From: Myxococcota bacterium
GTDB taxonomy: Bacteria > Myxococcota_A > UBA9160 > UBA4427
Direction: 5' to 3'
NCBI GenBank assembly: GCA_028278345.1
Contig: JANQEL010000279.1
Location: 1 to 64,000, forward strand
Length of the DNA stretch: 64,000 nt
Part shown: piece after piece, positions 41,153 to 52,515 of the stretch
Position numbering within the stretch: the stretch's first letter is position 1
Layout: the number at the start of each line of letters is the position of its first letter
Made by a program: the position numbers and the translations under genes
Notes under the pieces: generated by a model
Seen by the model: the letters and a program-made list of their open reading frames with translations, nothing else
The model's database searches: none
Told to the model about the DNA's origin: nothing

Positions 41153-43402
41153 TCAGCTCGCCCGCTGATCCGCGACCTGGGTGCTGGGGTTCCAGCTGTC
41201 GCGCTCTTCGAGGATCGGCACCTGGATCTTGGTGCCCTTCTGCAGGGCGGCGAAGTCGACGTCCGGGTTGTACTGGCGTAGCAGCCAGAGCGGTACGCGG
41301 TACTTCTTCTCCGAGAGGGTCCACACCGAATCGCCGCGGCGGGTCACGTGGGTCTTCGTGCCTTCGATCTCGTAGCGCTCGAAGAAGGCCTCCTGGAGAT
41401 TGCGGTGGTACTCCTGGCGGCGCGCTTCGAAGACGCTGGCGTCGATGCGCGAGAGGTCGAGCTTGATGCGCTGGCCGATCGCGATCGAGCGACCGTAGGA
41501 AAAGCCGTTGAGCCGGCGCAGGCGACTCGCGCGGATGTCGAGCCATTCGGCGTAGTGGCCGAGGGTTTCGGCGCCCTGGACTTCGATCGTCTTGTCGGCC
41601 GCGACGCCGTAGTCGCTCGGGTCGGCGAGCAGGCCGGGCAGGTCGCTCGGACTCACTTCTTCGGCCAACTGATCGGCGGCCGCGGTCTCGATCAGCGCGG
41701 CGCCCTGCACCGGCAGCAGGCTCTCCGCCGGTCGGTTGGGCGGGTTCGAAAGGGTGGCCACGGCGTCGGGGTGGGGCTGTTCGACGATCGGCTTGGCCTT
41801 TCCCTTCTCGATCGTCGCCACGACGGGCTCGACGCCGCGCAGCAGCAGCGTCTGCCCGACGTAGATGCGGTTGCGATTGCGCAGGCGGTTGGCGGCGAGG
41901 ATCTCCGCCTCGGAGAGATTGAATCGCTTCGCGATGCGCGAGATCGTGTCGCCGCGGCGCACCGTGTAGCGGCCCGAAGCGGGGATGTCGGCGGTGGCGA
42001 AATCGGCGCTGGATGAGCGCGAGCGATGCACTCCGCCGCGGTCGGGAAGCTTCAGCTTCTGGCCCACCCGGATGCGGTGTCGGCTGCGCAGGCCATTGAT
42101 CGCCACCAACTCACTCACGCTGACCTTGAAGCGGCGCGCGATGGTCGAAAGGGTATCGCCGCGGCGCACGCGATAGTCGAGGTCGCGGGTCTGCTCGGCG
42201 TAGCGCTTGTTGCGCGGGATCGATTCGATCGCCACCTTCGCGGGCCGCGCGAGCTGCGCTCTCGGGACGCGCAGCTGGAACTTGCGCGGGATGTACTTGG
42301 CGCCCCGCCACACCGTCGGGCGCAGGGCGGGGTTCGACGTCTCGAGGGTGCTGCGCTCGATGCCGAGGGCGTCCGCGAGGGAGGTCGGGGTCGTGTAGAA
42401 GGGAAGCTCGAACCACTCGTAATCGATCGGCTGATCGACCGTGACCTTGCCGAAGTAGCGCTCGTGGTTGTGCGCCACCTCGGTGGCGGCCAGCAACGAG
42501 AAGTAGAAGTTGCGCGATGCGAAGCCGAAGGTGCGGCTCTTGTACTTGCGGTTGATCGTCACGATGTCCTTCGTGCCGAGCTTGCGCGCCGCGCGTCGCA
42601 TTCCCGCCGCACCGTGGTTGTAGGCCGTGACCGCGAGCGGCCAGCTGCCCGTGACTTCGCGGTTCTGTTTCAACAGGCGCGCGGCGGCCACCGTGGCGCG
42701 GAAGGGGTCGAGACGTTCGTCGACCACATGATCGACGCGCAGGAATCGCCGCCCCGTCGAACGGGTGAACTGCCACAACCCCGCCGCGCCCACACGCGAA
42801 TATGCCCACGGAGTGAAGGAACTCTCGACGTGGGGGAGCGAGCCGAGTTCAGGCGGCAGGTCGTGCTCTTCGAAGACCTTGTCGATCATCGCGTGCCAGC
42901 GACCCGAGCGGATGATGCCGGCGCGGAACCGGTCCGACTGCCCGAGTTGGAAGCGCAGGCGGCTGCGCGCCTTGCGGAATTCGCTGCTGGTGGTGCCCGA
43001 GGGCCAGAGCCCGAGCACCCGGCGTTCCTCGCTCGAAAGCCCGGTGCGCTTTCCGCTCGCGAGGGTGTCGAGAATCTTGCGGTACTTCGACTTCGCCTTC
43101 TCGGTGTACCGCTCGCGCGATCGCGAAGAGAGACCCTTCGGGATCTCGATGCGGTCGTAGACGATGCCCAGATGACGAGAATCGTGGATCAACCCACCGC
43201 TGGTCGGCACCTCGGAGTAGATCCGCACCCAGAAGTGGACGTCTTCCGCGGCCTCCGCGGGACGGGGCAGGGTGACGTGGCGGCCGGCCGTCGCCGTCGT
43301 GGGCGCTGTTGCGGCGATTCCGCAATAGACAAACGCAATCAGCGCCACCAGCCACAGGCCGAGGCGGCCCATCCCCCGGGCGCTTCGCAGAAGACACTTC
43401 AT
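41153..43402 (-). CDS. MltD-like lytic transglycosylase with LysM repeats
   Basis: Envelope enzyme that cleaves the glycan strands of peptidoglycan. The 749 residues have an N-terminal signal/anchor (MGRLGLWLVALIAFVYCGIA), an SLT domain with the catalytic Glu193 in LPHVESSFTPWAYSRVGAAG, GLWQFTRSTGRRFL and AVTAYNHGAAGM. Two strong LysM repeats (YRVRRGDTLSTIARRF, YTVRRGDTISRIAKRF) follow, then one degenerate unit and a terminal HVTRRGDSVWTLSEKKY unit. The frame is open 231 bases upstream, but the signal peptide fixes the ATG at 43402, with GAGG upstream. Confidence 0.92.
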   Translation of the reverse strand: MKCLLRSARGMGRLGLWLVALIAFVYCGIAATAPTTATAGRHVTLPRPAEAAEDVHFWVRIYSEVPTSGGLIHDSRHLGIVYDRIEIPKGLSSRSRERYTEKAKSKYRKILDTLASGKRTGLSSEERRVLGLWPSGTTSSEFRKARSRLRFQLGQSDRFRAGIIRSGRWHAMIDKVFEEHDLPPELGSLPHVESSFTPWAYSRVGAAGLWQFTRSTGRRFLRVDHVVDERLDPFRATVAAARLLKQNREVTGSWPLAVTAYNHGAAGMRRAARKLGTKDIVTINRKYKSRTFGFASRNFYFSLLAATEVAHNHERYFGKVTVDQPIDYEWFELPFYTTPTSLADALGIERSTLETSNPALRPTVWRGAKYIPRKFQLRVPRAQLARPAKVAIESIPRNKRYAEQTRDLDYRVRRGDTLSTIARRFKVSVSELVAINGLRSRHRIRVGQKLKLPDRGGVHRSRSSSADFATADIPASGRYTVRRGDTISRIAKRFNLSEAEILAANRLRNRNRIYVGQTLLLRGVEPVVATIEKGKAKPIVEQPHPDAVATLSNPPNRPAESLLPVQGAALIETAAADQLAEEVSPSDLPGLLADPSDYGVAADKTIEVQGAETLGHYAEWLDIRASRLRRLNGFSYGRSIAIGQRIKLDLSRIDASVFEARRQEYHRNLQEAFFERYEIEGTKTHVTRRGDSVWTLSEKKYRVPLWLLRQYNPDVDFAALQKGTKIQVPILEERDSWNPSTQVADQRAS

Positions 43403-43529
43403 CGGTCCCTCACCAATCGGCAACTTCGAGCGGAAATTGAACGGTCTACGGCAGAGTTGATCCCTCGGGGGTGCTGGGGAGCGAGAGGGTAGTTTGAGGG
43501 AGACAACCCGTGGACGGAGGGGGTTCCTT

Positions 43530-45098
<1,569 letters not shown>

Positions 45099-45228
45099 GC
45101 TTGGGTTCCTCCGGGGCGGCTACTCTAGCAGCAGCTCAGGTGGATGAGGTGGTTGCCGCGGCGCGGGGTGGCGTGCATGATTGCCCGGCTGCGAGAGGCC
45201 TGGATTTCGGGGGGAGGGGGGAAGAGAG

Positions 45229-45444
45229 ATGAGTGTTTCGGTGGAAGCGCAGGTGACGGGGCGCGTGGTTCGCATCGAAGCGAAGGTGGGAGATACGGTG
45301 GCCGTCGACGACGTGCTGCTGGTTCTCGAAAGCATGAAGATGGAGATCCCCGTCGAATCCGAGAGCGCGGGCACGGTGAGCGAAGTCCGCGTCGCCGAGG
45401 GGGACAGCGTCGAAGAGGGCGATGTCCTCGTCGTGCTCGACTAG
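45229..45444 (+). CDS. Stand-alone biotinyl/lipoyl carrier domain protein
   Basis: 71 residues consisting solely of a biotinyl domain, with the biotinylation motif VLESMKMEIPV and the acceptor Lys within MKM. Such small BCCP-like proteins serve acyl-CoA or other carboxylases as separate subunits, or occur as orphan biotin acceptors. No carboxylase subunit is encoded nearby. A purine-rich ribosome site (GGGGAGGGGGGAAGAGAG) sits directly before the ATG at 45229. The GNAT gene starts nine bases after the stop. Confidence 0.88.
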   Translation: MSVSVEAQVTGRVVRIEAKVGDTVAVDDVLLVLESMKMEIPVESESAGTVSEVRVAEGDSVEEGDVLVVLD

Positions 45445-45453
45445 GTCGCCTGC

Positions 45454-46335
45454 GTGTTCGAGCGGGAAACTCCCCTGCCTCCGCGGCCCCGGGCGGCGTT
45501 TCTCACGCCCGACGTCCGCGAGACCGTGCTCGCCTATCTCCACCGCGACGCGCGCCTGAACCTTCAGCTCCTCGATCTGCTCGACCCGGGCCCCGAGAGC
45601 GAGAGCGCCGAGCCCGTGGTGCTCGTCGCCTGGGATGGCGACGAGGTGGTCGGGGTGGCGGCCCTGCGCCCCAGCCTGTTGTTCGACGCCCATCTCTCGA
45701 CCCCGGCCCTCGAGGCCTTCCTTCCCTTCCTCGAATCGATCGACTCGGGGCTCTTCAAGAGCCTCGATCGGGTGATCGACCGACTCTGGAAATTGCTCGA
45801 GCAGACCGGGCGCCGTGCACTGATCGATCGCTTCGAGACCGCCTTCGCAATCGAACCGGGACAGCTCGCCCCGGCCTCCCTTCCAGCCGGAGTGACCCTG
45901 CGCAGCGCGGTCGAGTCGGATCTCGACGAACTCGTCTATGCGGCGCGCGCGAGTTTGCGGGAGGAACATCGCCCCGACCCCGGCGAGCGCGACCCGGTGG
46001 GGTTCGAGCGCTGGGTGCGCGGCCGCCTGGCCCGCGCGCGGGTGGCCGAGTACGAGGGGCGGCTCGTGTTCGTGGGTTACGCCGACGTTCGCAGGAAGGA
46101 AGGCTGGCTCGTGCAGGGGGTATTTACCTGGCCCGAGATGCGCCGTCGTGGGGTGGCCGCGGCCGCCATGACGGGGCTCGTCGAGGAGGCTTTCGCGACC
46201 GGCACCGACCACGTGCAACTCGCCGTGATCGAAGGCAATGATGCGGGGCTTGGGCTCTACCGACGGCTCGGTTTCCGCAGTTTTGCGCGACTTCGAACGG
46301 TACTCTTTGCCGGGAGGGCCGCTCGCCGAAAGTAG
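45454..46335 (+). CDS. GNAT-family N-acetyltransferase
   Basis: 293-residue protein with a C-terminal GNAT domain. The acetyl-CoA-binding motif A is visible as LVQGVFTWPEMRRRGVAAAAMTGLVEEAF and motif B as VQLAVIEGNDAGLGLYRRLGFRSFARLRTVLF. The N-terminal ~130 residues look like a second, degenerate GNAT-like half (LVAWDGDEVVGVAALRPS). The substrate is unknown. The start is GTG at 45454, just after the biotinyl gene, so the two are probably co-transcribed. Confidence 0.85.
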   Translation: MFERETPLPPRPRAAFLTPDVRETVLAYLHRDARLNLQLLDLLDPGPESESAEPVVLVAWDGDEVVGVAALRPSLLFDAHLSTPALEAFLPFLESIDSGLFKSLDRVIDRLWKLLEQTGRRALIDRFETAFAIEPGQLAPASLPAGVTLRSAVESDLDELVYAARASLREEHRPDPGERDPVGFERWVRGRLARARVAEYEGRLVFVGYADVRRKEGWLVQGVFTWPEMRRRGVAAAAMTGLVEEAFATGTDHVQLAVIEGNDAGLGLYRRLGFRSFARLRTVLFAGRAARRK

Positions 46336-46422
46336 AAGGGTGATCCCGAGCGCACTCGCGAAACCTCTCGCGCGCCACCCGCAGCACAACCTTTTCCCGC
46401 CCCGTCCCGTCCAACGAGAACC

Positions 46423-49104
46423 ATGGAAGAAAGAGACCCAGAACGAACCGTCGACGGCGCAGTGAGCAAGCCGGACGACACAGCCGTCGAGCGTTCGACG
46501 AGCCGCGATCCCATTACCGCGATGGTGCCGGCCTTCAACGCCGTTGCCCGCGGCTTCGCCCGCCGCTACTTCTCGCACTTCGAGCTCGAGCCCGAGACCG
46601 TGAAGAACCTGCGCGACATGGAGGAGCGCGGTTCGGTGGTCTACGTGATGCGGTACTCGAGCCGCCTCGACTACTTCCTGCTCAACACGCTCTTTGCGCG
46701 CGAGGGGCTGAGGCTCTCGGCCTTCGCGAACGGCATCCGTTATCACATCTTCGGCACCTTCCTGAACGCCCTGCGCATCACCTTTACCCGGGCGCGGGCG
46801 CTTCCCGCCGAAGTGCAGCACGAGCACGATCGACAGCACGCACGGGCACTGGCCCTCGGTGGGCAATCGCAATTCCTCTTCCTGCGAACCCAGCGGGTGG
46901 GGCGGTTCTTCCGAAGTCGGCGTCGGCGCGAGCGCAGTGACGAACTCGATCTCTTGAAGGAAGTCGTGCAGGCGGTGTGGGATACCGATCGGCCGGTCTT
47001 CGTCGTGCCGGTGGCGCTCTTCTGGCGCAAGGGGCCACGCACCGAGAGCCGCTTCCTGAATCTGAACTACGGCGCGCTCTTCCGCCCCTCGGATCTCGCC
47101 AAGGTGAGTTCCTTCCTCGCGACCTATCGCAGCCTCGCGGTGAAGGTCGGGCAGGCGGTCGATCTGCAGGGCTTCATCGAGAGCCATCGCGAGGAGGGGG
47201 CCGCGCGGGTGGCGCGCAAGGTGCGGCGCTCGCTGCTCATCTACCTCTTCCGCGAAGAGAAGGTGGTCGAGGGGCCGACGCTTCGCGCGCGCTTCCGCGT
47301 GCAGCGCGAGGTGCTGGCGGATGCCGGAGTGCGGCAGATGATGGATCAGGTGCGCGAGCAGCGCGGCTGGACCGCGGAGCGCACCCAGGGCGAGGCCCAG
47401 AAGATCTTCCTCGAAATCGCGGCCTCGATGAACAGCACCTTCCTCGCCGTGATGAACGGCATCGTGAGCGCGATCTTCCGGCGGCTCTTCTCCTCGATCG
47501 AGATCTACGGTCTCGAGCAGGTCGCCGAGAACGTGAAGCACCGGCCGGTCGTCCTGGTGCCGAGCCATCGCTCGTACTTCGACTTCCTGATCCTCTCGGT
47601 GTTGCTCTACGGCAAGTTCATGATGCCGCCCCACATCGCGGCGCGAGAGAACATGGCCTTCGGGCCCTTCGGCGCGATCTTCCGCCGCTGCGGTGCGTTC
47701 TTCTTGAGGAAGTCATTCGACGACCCACTCTACAAGGAGGTCTTCCGCTCCTACGTGGGTTATCTCGTGCGCGAGGGCTTCACCCAGGAGTTCTTCATCG
47801 AGGGCGGGCGTTCGCGCAGTGGCAAGACGATGCCGCCGCGCCTGGGCATGTTGACGTGGGACGTCGACGCCTTCATCGACAGCCACCAGCGCGACATGGT
47901 GATCATCCCGGTGGCGATCACCTATGAACGCCTGGTCGAAGAGAGCGCGATGCTCGAAGAACTCTCGGGGGGCGAGAAGACCGAAGAGAGCGTGCTCAAC
48001 CTGATGCGCGCGCGGAAGTATCTGCAGCGGCGCTTCGGCAGCGCGCACGTGTGCTTCGGCGATCCGATCTCTCTCGCCGACGGGCTCGGTGCGAAGCGCG
48101 AGGTCTATCGACGCGCCGCGGCCGACGATCCCGCCATCGAAGCCGAGAAGCGCGACTTCGTGAGCGATCTGGGCTGGCGGATCGTGGAGCAGATCAACTG
48201 GTCTTTCGTTGCCAACGCCACTTCGGTGGCAGCCTCGGTGGTGATGGGGGCCTCGCATCACGGTATCCGGCGCAAGGATCTGGTGGCGCGCATGGGGGAT
48301 GTGGTGGATCTGCTGAGCCTCCAGAAGACGCGCATCACGAAGGCGCTGCTCTCCGATCGCCGCGGATTCGAGGATTCGATCTCCTTCCTGCTGCGCAACG
48401 ACCTGCTGAAACTCCGCGAAGACCTCGGCGGGGAGATCCTCTACTACGAGGAGTCGCGCCGGCAGGCCCTCGACCTCTATCGCAACTCGATCGCGCACTT
48501 CCTGGCGGCGCCGAGTTTCCTCGCGCGCCGCATCCTGGCGGGCGCACCGACCGAGGGGCTCGCGCGCGATCTCGACGTCTGGCACTCGCTCTTCTATCAG
48601 GAGTTCTATCTGCCGAAGAGCGGTGTGTCGCCCGAGACTTGCGAGGCGTTGCTCGGCCACTTCGCGCAGAAGGGCTACACGATGCAGCGCGACGGGCTCT
48701 GGGTGCCGACCGAGGCGGGACGCCCGGTGTTCGAAAACCTCGCCGAGCAGACACGCGGCGTGGTCGACGTCTTCTCCGTGGCCTGTGTCGTGGCCTCCGA
48801 ACTCGACGAAGAGATGACGCGCAAGGACTTCGTCGCGCGTCTCTCCACGGCATACGAATCGGCGAGCATGCTCGGCGAAGCGCGACGCGTGGAGGCGGCC
48901 AACGACACGACCTTCAGCAACGCGGTCGATCTGCTGGTATCGCGCGAAGTGCTGCTCGAACGCCACCGCGATGTCGTCGACAAGAAGGGAAAGCCCAAGG
49001 GCAGCGAGCGGGTGCTCGTGCGGGTGGACGATCCCGCCGCGCTCGAGCGGCTGCGCGACGATCTCCGGGTCTCGGGGCCCCTCCGTGGTGCGTTCGCGCT
49101 GTAG
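46423..49104 (+). CDS. plsB: PlsB-type glycerol-3-phosphate acyltransferase
   Basis: Probable sn-glycerol-3-phosphate 1-acyltransferase starting phospholipid synthesis at the inner membrane. The 893 residues are close to PlsB length. Acyltransferase motifs: PSHRSYFDFLIL with catalytic His382 and Asp387 (HX4D), FRRCGAFFLRKSF (motif II), FFIEGGRSRSGKTMPPRLG (motif III) and VIIPVAITYERL (motif IV). An N-terminal region of about 340 residues and a long C-terminal helical region flank the core. The acyl-donor preference cannot be read from the sequence. Confidence 0.9.
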   Translation: MEERDPERTVDGAVSKPDDTAVERSTSRDPITAMVPAFNAVARGFARRYFSHFELEPETVKNLRDMEERGSVVYVMRYSSRLDYFLLNTLFAREGLRLSAFANGIRYHIFGTFLNALRITFTRARALPAEVQHEHDRQHARALALGGQSQFLFLRTQRVGRFFRSRRRRERSDELDLLKEVVQAVWDTDRPVFVVPVALFWRKGPRTESRFLNLNYGALFRPSDLAKVSSFLATYRSLAVKVGQAVDLQGFIESHREEGAARVARKVRRSLLIYLFREEKVVEGPTLRARFRVQREVLADAGVRQMMDQVREQRGWTAERTQGEAQKIFLEIAASMNSTFLAVMNGIVSAIFRRLFSSIEIYGLEQVAENVKHRPVVLVPSHRSYFDFLILSVLLYGKFMMPPHIAARENMAFGPFGAIFRRCGAFFLRKSFDDPLYKEVFRSYVGYLVREGFTQEFFIEGGRSRSGKTMPPRLGMLTWDVDAFIDSHQRDMVIIPVAITYERLVEESAMLEELSGGEKTEESVLNLMRARKYLQRRFGSAHVCFGDPISLADGLGAKREVYRRAAADDPAIEAEKRDFVSDLGWRIVEQINWSFVANATSVAASVVMGASHHGIRRKDLVARMGDVVDLLSLQKTRITKALLSDRRGFEDSISFLLRNDLLKLREDLGGEILYYEESRRQALDLYRNSIAHFLAAPSFLARRILAGAPTEGLARDLDVWHSLFYQEFYLPKSGVSPETCEALLGHFAQKGYTMQRDGLWVPTEAGRPVFENLAEQTRGVVDVFSVACVVASELDEEMTRKDFVARLSTAYESASMLGEARRVEAANDTTFSNAVDLLVSREVLLERHRDVVDKKGKPKGSERVLVRVDDPAALERLRDDLRVSGPLRGAFAL

Positions 49105-49642
49105 GGCATGGCGCGCGCTCGTGCTCGGCCTCGCGATCGCGGGCCTGAGCTGCGGGGGGAGCGGCGAAGACGATTCCGGCGCATCGGAGAACGACGACGC
49201 CCTCGTCGATCACGAGGAGTGGGAAGAGGTACTTTCCGTCGACGACGTGTTCGGGGACCGCCCGGCCGTCGTCGATTGTCCATTCGGTTGGGCGCCCGAG
49301 CCGTTTGGTGCCGGCGATTCCCTCGGCGTGGATCTCGCAGTGTGCGACTACCTGACGGTGACCCAGCCCTCACTGCGCGATGTTGCGGCGGGCCAGACGG
49401 TTCGCATTCGCGTCTACCACTTTCCCCTCGAGAGCCCTGTTCCCGGTGTTCGGGCCCATCTCGCGATCGCCTTCGATCGCGAGGTCGTGTGGGAGCGCTT
49501 CCTCGACATCCCGGCGGATGCGTCGGTGATCGACGCCGAATTCGTGGCGGGTCGCGAGTTCGCAGCGGGCGTGCCGATCGACTTCCACGTCCACAACCAC
49601 GGGCCCAACTCGTACAACCTGGTGTGGATCGAGCGCGAGTAG
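49088..49642 (+). CDS. Hypothetical lipoprotein
   Basis: 184 residues. The N-terminus is basic, then hydrophobic, ending in a lipobox (ALVLGLAIAGLSCGG), followed by an acidic low-complexity linker (SGEDDSGASENDDALVDHEEWEE). The remaining ~130 residues are beta-rich (RIRVYHFPLESPVPGVRAHLAIAFDREVVWERF...IDFHVHNHGPNSYNLVWIE), suggesting an immunoglobulin-like or cupredoxin-like fold; no family was recognised. The GTG at 49088 (or 49085) overlaps the end of plsB by 17 bases. It is convergent with the outer-membrane protein gene (6 bp gap). Confidence 0.7.
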   Translation: MRSRCRAWRALVLGLAIAGLSCGGSGEDDSGASENDDALVDHEEWEEVLSVDDVFGDRPAVVDCPFGWAPEPFGAGDSLGVDLAVCDYLTVTQPSLRDVAAGQTVRIRVYHFPLESPVPGVRAHLAIAFDREVVWERFLDIPADASVIDAEFVAGREFAAGVPIDFHVHNHGPNSYNLVWIERE

Positions 49643-49648
49643 AGCCGG

Positions 49649-51931
49649 CTAGCGAACGGCTTCGATACTCCAGTGCGTTTCGGCGGGTGGCGGGAAGCTC
49701 TGGCGGTGTTGGAGTTCCATTCGCACCTGACCGTCGTAGCGGCGCGGGATGCCGAAACGCAGCACGCCGTGGGGGAGATCCCATTCGACGATGCGGATCA
49801 GCTGATCGGTGTTGACGTCGCGAAGCAGGGTGGCGCCGAACTGACCGCGTTCCAGGCCGCGGACGGGCGGGCCATAGCGTTTGATCAGCTCTTCGCGGAC
49901 GCGCTCGAAACGTTGACCCGCCGTTTCGATGGCACCCGCGTCGTCGAGCTCGATGATGAGGGCGCTGGCCAGCACGGTTTCGTCGTCGTGAATCACGACC
50001 AGGCGCTGACGTTGATCGATGCGGCGCAGCACCGGGGTTTCGTAGACGTCGAGATCGGTTTGCGCGACGCCGCCCACGATGCCGATCTGGGTGAGCCGCT
50101 TGCGCGTCTCGGCGAGCGGGAGGCCGGGCGCGATCTCTCCCGGGTCTCCGGCCTTGATGTTCGCCGCGACCAGCGGTTGCGTGACTTCGGCCGAGGGTCG
50201 CTCGAGGAAGGCGGGGTGCCCCGGAGCGATCGGGCGTCCCGGTCGGTCGAAGGTGAAGGTCCAGAAGATGCCGAGGTTCCAGGCGTCGGTGTCTTCGCCG
50301 GGTTTCCTGTCGAGACCCAGGTACTCGAACTCGGTGCCGAAGCGGTTGCGGCCGACTTCGACGGTGTAGTCCGCGGTGATGGTGTGGCGTTTGAAGTCGG
50401 TGGCGCCCGCACCCGATTCGCGTTCCTGGATCAACGCGCCGTAGTTGAAGCCGACCGAATGTCCTCGCGCCCCCGCGCGCACCGCGAGCGTCGGCTGGAA
50501 CTCGTCGCTATCCGGGGTGCCGTCGACGATGAAGCGCATCAGGAAGCCGGGGGTGACCACGCCGTCGAAGGGGCCGAGGCTGAAGTCGTGATCGGCGCTG
50601 GTCGAGACCTCGACCGTAGTGCTGTCCGCGTTCGCGGCGGTCTTGTCGTTGTCGTCCCGCACGACCCAGCCCAGGCGGCCCAGCCACCCCCAGCCGACCT
50701 CCGAACTGAGATCGCCATTCCAATTGATCGAAAGGCTCTCCACGGTCTCGGATTCGTTCTCGCGGTGCTGGATGAAGAAGTCGCTCGACCCCTTCACGCT
50801 CGGAAGCAGGTGCAAGCCAATCGGCCCCGATACGTTCACGCCGCCGATCACTGTGTCGGTCTGATCGGCCTTCTGGAAACCGTCGGCGAAGCCCTGCACG
50901 CGTCCGCGCATCTGCACGCCGTTCTCGAATTGCCAGCTGGCGTGGCCTTCCCCCGAAGCGCGGTTGGATGAAACGATCGCTCCCCGCGGTGTGTAGTGGC
51001 GATCGTAGACCTCACCGCGGGCGCGATAGGTGAGGGGAAGATCGGTGTGCCGCCCCGAGACCTCGGCGAGGAAGCCATTGCCCACCTCACCCGTTTCCGC
51101 GCCCAGGTCGCCGAAGGCCAGGGCTTCTTCGAGTTCGATGCTGAGCGCCTGGTCGCCCCACTCGAACTCCTTGAACACGGCGGCGCTCACCACCCCCTGG
51201 TCGCGATCTTCGGGGAAGAAGAGATCGTCGCCCTCGCGGTGGTTGTAGATGCCGTCGACGTGCCATGTGCCGTAGCGATCGGTTTCGAACACGTAGGTGG
51301 CGCCGCTCGAGATGTCGTCGGCGAAGACATCCTCTTCGAAGATCGTCTGCCAGTTGCCTTCGTTCGAACCCATGAAGAGCTGCAGGGAGTCGGCGTTGCC
51401 GGCGATGCGGGGCTGCACCTCCATCTGCACGCCCTTCACCGAACGCTGCTGGGTGAGGATGCTCGTGTGGGAGAAGTAGTCGCCGACCTGCCAGCGATAG
51501 GGAATGGTGCGATCGCCGAACTTCCGATCCCCCGCTTCGCGCGTCAGGTTCATGCGCTCGGGGACGAAGCCGCGATCGGGTGCCCGGTATCCGCGCTTGT
51601 TGAGCAGTACGCCCGAGAGCTGGCCGCGCCACTGGGAGTAGGGCCCGTCGGGGTTGCGGAAGTTCACGTTGAATTCGTCGAAGACCTGGTTGCCCTCGAA
51701 GGGGTAGGGTGACTCGGGGCCGTCGGCGTCGAAGTGGTCGTAGCGCAGGGTGTTCGTGCCGCCGAAGTGCACGTTGGGCAGCGCCGTCACCCGATGGGTG
51801 AGCGCTTCGCTCGGCGGCTCGCCCGCACCCGTTTCTTCGGCTGCGCCCGAAGCACCCGCCCACATCAGCGTCGCGGCGAGCAGGGGCGCCGACCACGAGA
51901 GCAGGGCTCGGATGTGCGGGCTTGGTCGCAT
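49649..51931 (-). CDS. Predicted outer-membrane beta-barrel with C-terminal BamE/SmpA-like domain (exported operon gene 4)
   Basis: 760 residues with a signal peptide (LLSWSAPLLAATLMWAGASGAA). Residues about 50-600 show alternating amphipathic strands rich in Gly, Asp and aromatics, typical of a large outer-membrane barrel (for example GGTNTLRYDHFDADG, FGTEFEYLGLDRK). After GIFWTFTFDRPGRP comes a soluble domain with ETRKRLTQIGIVGG and ELIKRYGPPVRG, resembling BamE/SmpA lipoprotein modules. No TonB box or plug was seen. It is the last gene of the four-gene exported-protein run, six bases after the previous stop. Confidence 0.68.
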   Translation of the reverse strand: MRPSPHIRALLSWSAPLLAATLMWAGASGAAEETGAGEPPSEALTHRVTALPNVHFGGTNTLRYDHFDADGPESPYPFEGNQVFDEFNVNFRNPDGPYSQWRGQLSGVLLNKRGYRAPDRGFVPERMNLTREAGDRKFGDRTIPYRWQVGDYFSHTSILTQQRSVKGVQMEVQPRIAGNADSLQLFMGSNEGNWQTIFEEDVFADDISSGATYVFETDRYGTWHVDGIYNHREGDDLFFPEDRDQGVVSAAVFKEFEWGDQALSIELEEALAFGDLGAETGEVGNGFLAEVSGRHTDLPLTYRARGEVYDRHYTPRGAIVSSNRASGEGHASWQFENGVQMRGRVQGFADGFQKADQTDTVIGGVNVSGPIGLHLLPSVKGSSDFFIQHRENESETVESLSINWNGDLSSEVGWGWLGRLGWVVRDDNDKTAANADSTTVEVSTSADHDFSLGPFDGVVTPGFLMRFIVDGTPDSDEFQPTLAVRAGARGHSVGFNYGALIQERESGAGATDFKRHTITADYTVEVGRNRFGTEFEYLGLDRKPGEDTDAWNLGIFWTFTFDRPGRPIAPGHPAFLERPSAEVTQPLVAANIKAGDPGEIAPGLPLAETRKRLTQIGIVGGVAQTDLDVYETPVLRRIDQRQRLVVIHDDETVLASALIIELDDAGAIETAGQRFERVREELIKRYGPPVRGLERGQFGATLLRDVNTDQLIRIVEWDLPHGVLRFGIPRRYDGQVRMELQHRQSFPPPAETHWSIEAVR

Positions 51932-51937
51932 GGTGGA

Positions 51938-52495
51938 CTACGGCTGCTCCATCTCGGTGATACGCAGGATGAACTCGTTCACGCCCGGCAGCCGCACGAA
52001 GCCCGTCGGTGAGTTGAACTCGAGCTGGGTCTGCGCGACGGCAGAAACGATGCTCGTCCGTGTCTGCGGGCCGTACTCGCTCGGCTCGCTCATGTACTGC
52101 TGCACGGTTCGCACGCTCTGGATCGACTGCAGCTTCAACTGCGCATCTCGTGGAACGTTTGCCTCCACCGCGTCGAGCAACCGCGACTTGTCGTAGAAGC
52201 TGTCGGCCATCGTCTGGGCCATGCGGGGCGAGTTCCAGCGTTCGATGATCTTGCGCAGCTTCGTTTCGACGACCTTTCGCGGAACCGGGGTCGGGTTCTC
52301 GACCGGAACGGCGCCTTCCGGCAGGGCGAGTTGAACGTCGGGGGAGGCAATCGGCTGGATCGCGCGGAAGTTCTGCGCCAGGGCCGCGCCCGCCGTGGCG
52401 ACGGCGAGGAGGAGGGTTGTGCCCGCCGCGAGCTGGAACGCGGGGTGCCCTGCGTTCTTCTTTCGCTTCGAATTCGCCATGTCGCTCTTTCTCAT
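51938..52495 (-). CDS. Exported hypothetical protein (exported operon gene 3)
   Basis: Not recognised. 185 residues with a basic start, a signal-like hydrophobic segment ending in LLLAVATAGAALAQ, then a helical domain (RKVVETKLRKIIERWNSPRMAQTMADSFYDKSRLLDAVEANVP) and a C-terminal beta-rich part (TQLEFNSPTGFVRLPGVNEFILRITEMEQ). Probably periplasmic. ATG 52495 was chosen; ATG 52480 would remove five residues and keep the signal. It lies 20 bases after the kinase-like gene and six before the barrel gene. Confidence 0.7.
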   Translation of the reverse strand: MRKSDMANSKRKKNAGHPAFQLAAGTTLLLAVATAGAALAQNFRAIQPIASPDVQLALPEGAVPVENPTPVPRKVVETKLRKIIERWNSPRMAQTMADSFYDKSRLLDAVEANVPRDAQLKLQSIQSVRTVQQYMSEPSEYGPQTRTSIVSAVAQTQLEFNSPTGFVRLPGVNEFILRITEMEQP

Positions 52496-52515
52496 TGCAT
52501 GAACGCCCTTTGGCC

